From assembly GCA_023436765.1 (NCBI GenBank), contig JAEZHX010000052.1:1-6184 (forward strand): a DNA stretch of 6,184 nt, in the 5' to 3' direction. The stretch comes from Bacillota bacterium. GTDB lineage: Bacteria > Bacillota > Clostridia > Lachnospirales > Lachnospiraceae. This document shows positions 1-5,185 of this stretch, piece after piece. The notes below the pieces were generated by a model that worked only from the letters and a program-made list of their open reading frames with translations, was not told the origin of the DNA and searched no databases. How positions within the stretch are numbered: the first letter of the stretch is position 1; the number at the start of each line of letters is the position of its first letter. The position numbers and the translations under genes are program-made.

Positions 1-32
1 TGGTTGCAAGTGTAAATTATGTTAAATTATAG

Positions 33-247
33 AAAGATAATATCGGATCTGTTGCAGTTCTTCTTCAGGATATCGCTGCGGTAGGAACGAATACGATATT
101 CATTCCTGCTGTCGTAGATAATCGACAACTTTTTCGTTTATCATTGAGATTTCAGACCCTGTCTATATCGGTATTCTGATTGTTTCTATCATCAGTATTA
201 TTACAGGAATGCTTGACCTAAAAAAGAACCGGGAAAATAAAGAGTAA
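33..247 (+). pseudogene. Frameshifted remnant of a small membrane-protein gene
   Basis: Two + strand frames read in succession look like pieces of one protein. The first is open from 33, just after a stop at 30-32, to a stop at 177-179, and reads in part VAVLLQDIAAVGTNTIFIPA. The second is open from 122 to a stop at 245-247. It encodes a convincing transmembrane helix (DPVYIGILIVSIISIITGM) followed by a charged Lys/Arg/Glu tail, as at the C-terminus of a small membrane protein. Neither frame has a sensible start codon or ribosome binding site, and the change of frame falls around 119-140, near a run of five T. I infer a decayed gene whose 5' part is lost or lies upstream of the window. The family is not recognised. 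The alternative is chance open frames in a spacer. Confidence 0.3.
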
Positions 248-277
248 ACGATAAGAAAAATAAATCAGCTAAATGAT

Positions 278-306
278 AGTACCACCGGTAAATTACCGGT
301 GGTACT
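278..306. terminator. 14-bp inverted repeat, possible terminator hairpin
   Basis: Two perfectly complementary 14-base arms (278-291 AGTACCACCGGTAA and 293-306) are separated by one base, so the RNA would form a stem with a small A/U-rich loop. It lies 30 bp after the last stop of the decayed upstream gene, where a terminator is expected. The + strand sequence after it (TCAAACAAAT) is not a good U tract. Read on the minus strand the following bases are richer in T, with a TTTATTTTTC stretch about 15 bases on. It may therefore be a weak or minus-strand-oriented terminator, or a palindromic protein-binding site. Confidence 0.4.
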
Positions 307-449
307 TCAAACAAATCCAGATGGATGAGATAAATTTTGAGTTAATCCTCGTTCTTCCCCCGGTCCATTGTATCATACAGTATTCTGTCTGGCTAACAGA
401 AAGTTAGATATGCATAGTATAAATCTATAGATATTCATCTAACAAGATG
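307..449. other. Non-coding leader upstream of the exporter operon
   Basis: No credible gene is seen on either strand. The part up to about 390 shows no structure that I can name. From 390 on it becomes AT-rich and carries the CTAAC/GTTAG elements listed separately. Together with 248-306 and the promoter region to 516, this is a spacer of about 270 bp between the decayed gene and the MFS start, ample for an operator-controlled promoter. Confidence 0.5.
393..407. promoter_or_regulatory. Upstream CTAAC-N5-GTTAG palindrome, candidate operator
   Basis: A perfect 5-base inverted repeat (CTAAC at 393-397, GTTAG at 403-407) sits 42 bp upstream of the -35 box. The same half-site sequences recur around the promoter at 439-443 and 471-475. 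Repetition of one dyad upstream of an operon that encodes a winged-helix regulator suggests an operator, but this is inference. Five-base arms can occur by chance in AT-rich DNA. Confidence 0.3.
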
Positions 450-475
450 TTGACACATATAAAACAACATGTTAG
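439..475. promoter_or_regulatory. Inverted repeat spanning the promoter, candidate operator
   Basis: CTAACaagATGTTG (439-452) is matched in inverted orientation by CAACATGTTAG (465-475). The arms pair as CTAAC/GTTAG and ATGTTG/CAACAT, with three extra bases in the left arm. The repeat brackets the -35 box and runs into the -10 box, so a bound dimer would block RNA polymerase. The most economical candidate ligand is the ArsR-type protein encoded by the second gene of this operon, giving autorepression. No experimental support is visible. Confidence 0.4.
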
Positions 476-478
476 GAT
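450..478 (+). promoter_or_regulatory. Extended -10 sigma-A type promoter for the MFS/regulator operon
   Basis: A consensus -35 box TTGACA (450-455) is followed by a 17-base spacer and TAGGAT (473-478), a 4/6 match to TATAAT. A TG dinucleotide one base upstream of the -10 (470-471) makes it an extended -10 promoter. Transcription would start near 485, giving a leader of about 30 bases before the MFS start codon at 517. Confidence 0.7.
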
Positions 479-502
479 AATATCAAACAGTAAATATTTG
501 AT

Positions 503-510
503 AGGGGGGA
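503..510 (+). promoter_or_regulatory. Ribosome binding site of the MFS gene
   Basis: AGGGGGGA lies six to seven bases before the ATG at 517. It is G-rich rather than a textbook AGGAGG, but the position is right, and it supports this ATG as the start. Confidence 0.7.
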
Positions 511-516
511 TTATAT

Positions 517-1827
517 ATGGAAGAAAGTAAGATTGGATATCGTGAGATCCTAAAACAAAAGGAATATATGAAGACAGTCATCGCAGCCGTGATTAACCGT
601 TTCGGTGATTCCATTGACAGTATTGCCTTTGCCTGGCTGGTGTATCAGATTACCCAGAGTGCAGCCTGGTCAGCGGTTATATTCGGAGTTAACCGGGTGC
701 CGACCATACTCCTGCAGCCCTTCGCCGGGGCAGCAGTGGAAGGCATGAATAAGAAAAGAATTATGATTTTGACGGATATCATTCGAGGCATATGTGTTGG
801 TGTCGTAGCGACTGCTTACCTGGCTGGCTTCTTAAATCAATGGATCATGCTTGCCTGTACAATTATTATATCCAGTGCGGAAGCCTTCCGTAACCCGGCT
901 TCCAGTGCATTGCTTCCGAAGCTGTTAGATAAGAGATTATATAGCTTCGGTATCTCCTTTAATACCAGCGTGTGCAGTACGATGGAGTTGATTGGACTGG
1001 GCATGGCAGGTGTGATCATCTCAGTATTTTCGCTATCTGCGGCGATTTATATCGACATGATTACCTTCTTTCTGTCAGCGTTGATTATAGTAACACTTAG
1101 AACGAAGGATACCCAGTTGACAAAAGTAAAAATCAGCCCTAAGGAATATATAGACAGTCTGAAGGGTGGAGTACGTTATCTGAAGGGAAGGGCATTTTTA
1201 AGATATATGATTACGATCGCAATATTTCTGAATGCGGTCTTAGTACCGCTGAATAGCCTTCAGGCACCGCTGGTCAGTGAAGTTCTGCATTCAAATGAGA
1301 TTATGCTGTCGGTAATGGGTTTTAGCGTAACGGTAGGAACGATACTAGGCGCAGCATTTTATCCCTTTATCAGTACCAGGATCAGCCGGTATGCGATTAT
1401 GTGTATCTGTGGGTACGCAATCGCGGGTTACTATTTAGGCCTTGTAGCGATAGGGCAGCTGATAGATCTTCCACTATTGATTTACACGTCCGTAGCCATC
1501 AGCTCCTTCCTGCTTGGTGCAGCAATAGGGATAGCGAATACCTTCGCTGGAGTGGAGTTTATGAAGGCAATAGAAGAAAGCTATATTGCCAGAGTCACAG
1601 CTATCATGAATGCTTCTGTGGTTGCCGCAATGCCTATCGTGTCCTTTATCTTAGGTGCTCTGACCGGTTTTATAACGATAGGAGCTATATTAATGGTGTT
1701 AGGTGTATTGGAGATTATCATATGCATCGTGTTATTTGGCAGAAATAGAATCGCTGTCATGGAGATAGATCAGAAAACGGAGGTGGAAGTGAGTGAAGGA
1801 GAGATTAACGATACGGGAGCATGCTAA
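517..1827 (+). CDS. MFS exporter, DHA3 / macrolide-efflux-like family
   Basis: This is an integral membrane protein of 436 residues, predicted to export a small molecule by proton antiport. The length and about 12 hydrophobic segments (roughly residues 17-45, 50-72, 85-130 as two, 152-195 as two, 229-250, 263-285, 292-312, 318-342, 360-408 as two) fit the major facilitator superfamily. Family marks of the DHA3 group (MefA, EntS and relatives) are visible. They are DSIDSIAFAWLVYQIT in helix 1 (31-46), a motif-A-like loop after helix 2 with GAAVEGMNKKRIMILTD (71-87), and NPASSALLPKLL (126-137). The hydrophilic tail (about 410-436) overlaps the next gene by 35 bp, so the two are probably translationally coupled. 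A strong promoter and inverted repeats lie upstream. The substrate cannot be told from sequence; a drug, peptide, siderophore or metabolite are all possible. The family call is firm, the specificity unknown. Confidence 0.9.
   Translation: MEESKIGYREILKQKEYMKTVIAAVINRFGDSIDSIAFAWLVYQITQSAAWSAVIFGVNRVPTILLQPFAGAAVEGMNKKRIMILTDIIRGICVGVVATAYLAGFLNQWIMLACTIIISSAEAFRNPASSALLPKLLDKRLYSFGISFNTSVCSTMELIGLGMAGVIISVFSLSAAIYIDMITFFLSALIIVTLRTKDTQLTKVKISPKEYIDSLKGGVRYLKGRAFLRYMITIAIFLNAVLVPLNSLQAPLVSEVLHSNEIMLSVMGFSVTVGTILGAAFYPFISTRISRYAIMCICGYAIAGYYLGLVAIGQLIDLPLLIYTSVAISSFLLGAAIGIANTFAGVEFMKAIEESYIARVTAIMNASVVAAMPIVSFILGALTGFITIGAILMVLGVLEIIICIVLFGRNRIAVMEIDQKTEVEVSEGEINDTGAC
1779..1784 (+). promoter_or_regulatory. 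Ribosome binding site that sets the GTG start of the regulator
   Basis: GGAGGT lies inside the 3' end of the MFS gene, eight bases before GTG at 1793. Another GTG at 1789 is in the wrong frame and too close. The strong site supports 1793 as the start and reinitiation by ribosomes finishing the MFS gene. Confidence 0.75.
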
Positions 1828-2905
1828 TCTTGTAGATGAAGCCTTACTTATCCTGTATCAGTGGGCAAATAAAGATGCTATGGAGCAGATGAAGGAGGAA
1901 TATCGGGGTAGTTATCAGGGTGACCCCGAGGAATATAATCATATCTGGGATATGATTCTTGAAATATATCAAGCTGTTAAGGAAAAATTAACACCGAAAA
2001 AGGACCGGATTGATTATTATTTCAAATCACAGAACATCAACTTCTTCTTTAATGCATCCTTTGCATTTCTCTGGGATTTTCACAATACTGAGAATAAGCT
2101 CTTAACCTATGAGGAGCGGGTAAGGGATCTGAAAGAGGAGGACAGAATTAAAATATATGCGAGTGTCGTCAATATCGATGAGGAAGATGATACCTCTATC
2201 GAAGGATTGCATACCTATGATGATTTCCTAAGATTTCTTGACGCTGCTGCCTGCAATAAGGATGTGAAATGGGATGTACTCCAGATTTTTCATAATCAGA
2301 AAGAATACTATAATGAAGTCACTGCTATACTACGGGAAGTAATTGATTTATTGGAGCTTAAATTCAGTGAGCAGATTGACGAGATGGAAAAGCGGTTTTA
2401 TGACTATTGGACAAATATGCAGGGAAATAACGATATCATAGAACTGGTACAGCAAAACCTCAAAATCACCTGGAAAGAGAGCGAGCTGGGAACTGTACTG
2501 TTCCCGATGATATTTCATCCCATCAGTGTGACCTTTTCGACCAAGACAGATACGCAATGCATAGATATTCTTCGAATTGGTGTAATGCTGGACCACCGTC
2601 TTAACATCAACAGAAAGAAGATGGGTTCTGAGGATATCGTAAATTTCGGCAAGCTACTTAGTGATAAGAGTAAAGTGGATATACTGGAGATGACATCGAA
2701 AAAGCCCTGTTATGGGAAGGAGATAGCAAGTGAGCTAGGCCTGTCGACGGCAACCATCTCCTATCATGTCAATGCATTAATGAAGCTCGGTCTTCTGAAG
2801 ACAGAGCTGAGCGCCAATCGGGTGTATTACAGCATGAATTATGAGAAATTATGGGATTACCTTGAGGATATAAAGGACTATTTTGGGCCGAACATAAGCC
2901 TTTGA
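1793..2905 (+). CDS. ArsR-type winged-helix regulator with a large N-terminal domain
   Basis: The product is a probable DNA-binding repressor of 370 residues. The C-terminal part (about 284-350) is a clear ArsR-type winged helix: FGKLLSDKSKVDILEMTSKK (285-304), then KEIASELGLS (309-318), a recognition helix with STATISYHVNALMKLGLL (318-335), and a beta wing ending in ANRVYYSMN (341-349). Classical ArsR/SmtB proteins are about 100-120 residues. Here some 280 residues precede the domain, mostly helical and charged, with an acidic patch (129-133) and no membrane segment. That part is presumably the sensor or dimerisation region. I do not recognise it, though it may match a domain of unknown function found with ArsR helices in Firmicutes and Actinobacteria. 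The metal-binding ELCVCDL motif of ArsR is absent; one Cys (306) lies near that place, so metal sensing is not supported. The gene starts with GTG, overlaps the exporter gene, and likely controls it. Confidence 0.85.
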   Translation: MKERLTIREHANLVDEALLILYQWANKDAMEQMKEEYRGSYQGDPEEYNHIWDMILEIYQAVKEKLTPKKDRIDYYFKSQNINFFFNASFAFLWDFHNTENKLLTYEERVRDLKEEDRIKIYASVVNIDEEDDTSIEGLHTYDDFLRFLDAAACNKDVKWDVLQIFHNQKEYYNEVTAILREVIDLLELKFSEQIDEMEKRFYDYWTNMQGNNDIIELVQQNLKITWKESELGTVLFPMIFHPISVTFSTKTDTQCIDILRIGVMLDHRLNINRKKMGSEDIVNFGKLLSDKSKVDILEMTSKKPCYGKEIASELGLSTATISYHVNALMKLGLLKTELSANRVYYSMNYEKLWDYLEDIKDYFGPNISL

Positions 2906-2947
2906 TAACGAACAAATAAAAATCTTCATTTCGGAATCAGTAACTTC

Positions 2948-2975
2948 TTGTCGTTCGAACATATGATATTATTAG
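2948..2975 (+). promoter_or_regulatory. Weak candidate promoter for the two-repeat protein
   Basis: TTGTCG (2948-2953) and TATTAG (2970-2975) are 16 bases apart, each with a partial match to the sigma-A boxes. The 95-bp gap after the regulator gene has no convincing terminator, only AACGAACAA (2907-2915) facing TTGTCGTT (2948-2955) with a bulge and a loop of about 30 bases. Read-through from the exporter operon is an equal possibility. Confidence 0.2.
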
Positions 2976-3000
2976 AACAAATGTAATTCAGAGGATGATT

Positions 3001-3597
3001 ATGAATAGTAAGGGTTCCGACTCTCAGGGTATGTTATTTATAAACGATTCAGTTATACATGTAGAAAACGCTTATATGAAAGAGGTAGTGCCATATACCG
3101 AAAGTACCGGATATGTATTAATCGTTTTTGGAGTAAATGATGAAAATAATATGATTTTGGAGCAGGAAATCAGACTTAATGTTGGGAATAATACCATAAT
3201 CATGGATGAGAGTGAAGATTTACTCGATCTGTATGATTTAGAACCGGGAATGCGTATCGCGGCGGATTTTTCCGCAGCAATGACAAGAAGTATACCTCCC
3301 CAATCAAACGCTTATCGGATTGTAGTACTACAGGAGGAAGCCGAAGTTAGCTTAACAACGGACCGTGTTGTGAGTGTTGATGTAAATAATGGTTTTCTCC
3401 TCACAGGAAATCCCTATGACTTTTATGATCAAATGATATTCACCATCTCTGATGAAACTGTGATTCTGGACAGAGAGGGAAATGTCATTTCATTAGGGGA
3501 GATTCTACCCGGGCAGTTGGTGCAGGTGGAGCATGCCATATTTCAGACCCTAAGCATACCTCCTCAATCTCCTGCCTATCGGGTTCAGGTCCTATAA
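3001..3597 (+). CDS. Unrecognised protein with two Ser-Ile-Pro-Pro-Gln repeat domains
   Basis: The function is unknown. The protein is about 198 residues, has no signal peptide or membrane segment, and is probably cytoplasmic. It consists of two related halves. Counting from the ATG at 2995, residues 66-112 and 154-200 align without gaps over 47 positions with 18 identities. Both halves run from a beta-strand-like TIIMD / TVILD segment, through an xxPG turn (LEPG, ILPG), to SIPPQSNAYR / SIPPQSPAYR and a final Val-Leu. The alternating hydrophobic pattern suggests small beta-barrel or OB-like folds, but this is inference. ATG codons occur at 2995 and 3001. The AGAGG site at 2990-2994 abuts the first and sits six bases before the second, so 3001 is preferred. 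The gene follows the regulator gene in the same direction and ends just before a strong terminator. I recall similar uncharacterised proteins in Clostridia, but give no family name. Confidence 0.75.
   Translation: MNSKGSDSQGMLFINDSVIHVENAYMKEVVPYTESTGYVLIVFGVNDENNMILEQEIRLNVGNNTIIMDESEDLLDLYDLEPGMRIAADFSAAMTRSIPPQSNAYRIVVLQEEAEVSLTTDRVVSVDVNNGFLLTGNPYDFYDQMIFTISDETVILDREGNVISLGEILPGQLVQVEHAIFQTLSIPPQSPAYRVQVL
3190..3594 (+). repeat. Internal duplication within the two-repeat protein
   Basis: The segments 3190-3330 and 3454-3594 encode the two ungapped 47-residue repeats. At DNA level the best-kept part is around the SIPPQ codons (AGTATACCTCCCCAATC versus AGCATACCTCCTCAATC), while the rest has diverged. 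This points to an old gene-internal duplication, with the Pro-Pro motif under selection. Confidence 0.7.
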
Positions 3598-3604
3598 AGC
3601 TTAG

Positions 3605-3642
3605 GCAATAAAAAACTCGCCGTTCGGCGAGTTTTTTATTGC
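3605..3642. terminator. Perfect 17-bp bidirectional intrinsic terminator
   Basis: The arms GCAATAAAAAACTCGCC (3605-3621) and its exact complement (3626-3642) enclose a GTTC loop. The GC-rich CTCGCC/GGCGAG core is followed by six T on the + strand and, by symmetry, six T on the minus strand. It works for both convergent genes: it begins 8 bp after the stop of the two-repeat protein and lies 53 bp beyond the stop of the GH16 gene. Confidence 0.92.
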
Positions 3643-3694
3643 AACAATTATAATTGATGACATCCTGAAGGGAGTATGTCACTCATCCACCTTG

Positions 3695-5140
3695 TTATTG
3701 AATTTTTTCTACCCTTACATTTGTGATATTAACCTCTGCGATGGAGCCACGATTACCGAGATTGAACTCAAGTCGGCCATTGGGATCATCCTTCGTAGTC
3801 ATTTCATACTCATAGGTATAGGTCTGCCAATCGGTGGATAGTGTCAGCGTTGTATCAGGTAGGTAACGGACCCATCCGTTATCGGGGGCAGATACACATA
3901 CGATAATATCTCTTGCTTCAGAGGCGTAAGCATCAAAGGTTACTCTATACTTGGAGCCCTTTCTCATTGCGAGGTTTGGCTGTACCAGCTGAACGGAATA
4001 GTCAACCGTTCCGGCATTTTGCGAGGTGATAATCATCTTGCCGTCCTTGATTTCAGCTGAGCCTTCGCCGCCATTAAACAACAAGAATTTCCAATCCACG
4101 TCATCGTTCAGATCCTCGGTAACGGAGAAATCGCCGTTATGGATATAATTAGCACCGGGTTCGGGTTCAACTAATTCCGTTACAGGCTTTTTGACGTTCA
4201 GGTCATATTCCGGCTTCTGATATACCCTGACATAATCCACTTCAAACTCAGCCTTGTTGAAGTCCGTGGTCGCATCCGGATTACCCGGCCAGTTCCCACC
4301 TACAGCTAGGTTCAGCTGCACAAAGAAGGGCTGGTTGAAGGGTGCGGGATAGGGTTTCTCCTCTTCGCCATTTACGGCTGTAAACCAATCATTTACTGTT
4401 TTATAGAGATTACCATCGATATACCAGCGGAATTCACCCGGCTCCCATTCAACAGAGAATTCATGAAAGCCATCTGCGAAGGTAGTGCCCTCCAGTACAT
4501 AGGTACCCTGCTGCTGTGCATGAGGCTCGCCATAATGAAGAGTTCCATAGGCCGTATCAACCTGATTTCCCAGAACCTCGAGAATGTCAATCTCACCGCA
4601 TTTCGGCCACTCACCGTAAAATTCCTGAACCTTCGGCATCATCCAGATCGCAGGCCAGAGACCCTGTCCTCTCGGAACCTTAGCACTCACGACCACCTTA
4701 CCATACATAAAATCCTGCTTGTTCTGAGTTGTGATTTTACCTGAGGTGTAATAGTCCTTTCCTGCTGCATCAGTTGTCTTAATTGCTTTCAGGATCAGAT
4801 TACCGTCTTTGACAAAGACGTTATCCGTTGAAGTCGTATATTCCTGTAATTCATTATTGGTCCAACCCGGTTCGTGGGGCTCATAGTTCCAGATATCGGT
4901 GTTCAGATTCTCACCATCAAACTCATCATTCCATAGCAGCTGATAGCCGGGTAGCTCCGGTGCCGCTGTTTGCTGCGGTTGTGGTACTTCAGTCGGCGCT
5001 ACAGTTGGAGTTGGTTCGGGTTTTTGGGTTGTTTCTGTGTTTACAGGTGTTTCTGTTGGTGCCTTGTCATCCTTCTTGCATCCGGAAAAGCACCCAAGCA
5101 CCAATGCCATTCCACATAAGAGATACAATACTTTTTTCAT
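3695..5140 (-). CDS. GH16 beta-glucanase lipoprotein (laminarinase/lichenase) with CBM4/9-like domain
   Basis: This is a surface-anchored endo-beta-1,3(4)-glucanase of 481 residues. It begins with a short lipoprotein signal (MKKVLYLLCGMALVLGCFSGC). Lipid attachment could be at Cys17 (VLGC) or Cys21 (FSGC); neither lipobox is ideal. A Thr/Pro/Glu-rich linker (about 26-62) leads to a GH16 domain (about 64-308). That domain holds WPAIWMMP (162-169) and the E-x-D-x-x-E active site as GEIDILEVLG (182-191): Glu183 nucleophile, Asp185, Glu188 acid/base. GTLHYG (199-204) follows. This beta-bulge motif is typical of the laminarinase-like GH16 branch. Residues about 330-478 (NYIHNGDFSV to the end) resemble CBM4/9 modules that bind beta-glucan chains. 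AAAGGAG stands six bases before the ATG. The gene follows the GH5 gene after 45 bp with no terminator, so both are likely cotranscribed. Choice between laminarin and mixed-linkage glucan is not decided by sequence. Confidence 0.93.
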   Translation of the reverse strand: MKKVLYLLCGMALVLGCFSGCKKDDKAPTETPVNTETTQKPEPTPTVAPTEVPQPQQTAAPELPGYQLLWNDEFDGENLNTDIWNYEPHEPGWTNNELQEYTTSTDNVFVKDGNLILKAIKTTDAAGKDYYTSGKITTQNKQDFMYGKVVVSAKVPRGQGLWPAIWMMPKVQEFYGEWPKCGEIDILEVLGNQVDTAYGTLHYGEPHAQQQGTYVLEGTTFADGFHEFSVEWEPGEFRWYIDGNLYKTVNDWFTAVNGEEEKPYPAPFNQPFFVQLNLAVGGNWPGNPDATTDFNKAEFEVDYVRVYQKPEYDLNVKKPVTELVEPEPGANYIHNGDFSVTEDLNDDVDWKFLLFNGGEGSAEIKDGKMIITSQNAGTVDYSVQLVQPNLAMRKGSKYRVTFDAYASEARDIIVCVSAPDNGWVRYLPDTTLTLSTDWQTYTYEYEMTTKDDPNGRLEFNLGNRGSIAEVNITNVRVEKIQ

Positions 5141-5146
5141 TTCCTT

Positions 5147-5153
5147 CTCCTTT
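5147..5153 (-). promoter_or_regulatory. Ribosome binding site of the GH16 gene
   Basis: On the minus strand AAAGGAG lies six bases before the ATG (5140-5138). This is a strong site in the 45-bp gap behind the GH5 gene, supporting both the start and independent translation from a shared message. Confidence 0.75.
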
Positions 5154-5185
5154 CTGATAATAAAACGTTCACCCCATACCTTTGT

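Noticed and set aside
1401..1748. Second + strand frame inside the MFS gene
   Set aside because: It is Cys/Arg/Ser-rich, of low plausibility, and wholly inside a clear transporter gene.
2095..2110. Metal-sensing role for the ArsR-type protein
   Set aside because: The Cys-x-Cys motif of ArsR and the His/Asp sites of SmtB are not visible in the winged helix; only a lone Cys306 is present.
2995..3000. ATG at 2995 as start of the two-repeat protein
   Set aside because: The ribosome binding site AGAGG touches this codon directly, while the ATG at 3001 has six bases of spacing.
3658..3681. Possible hairpin TGACAT/ATGTCA downstream of the GH16 gene
   Set aside because: There are only six outer pairs with a 12-base loop and no T tract; the strong bidirectional terminator next to it explains termination.
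4463..5157. Open + strand frames opposite the GH16 gene (4463-4744 and 4828-5157)
   Set aside because: They are antisense to well-conserved enzyme sequence, lack ribosome binding sites and give no recognisable protein.
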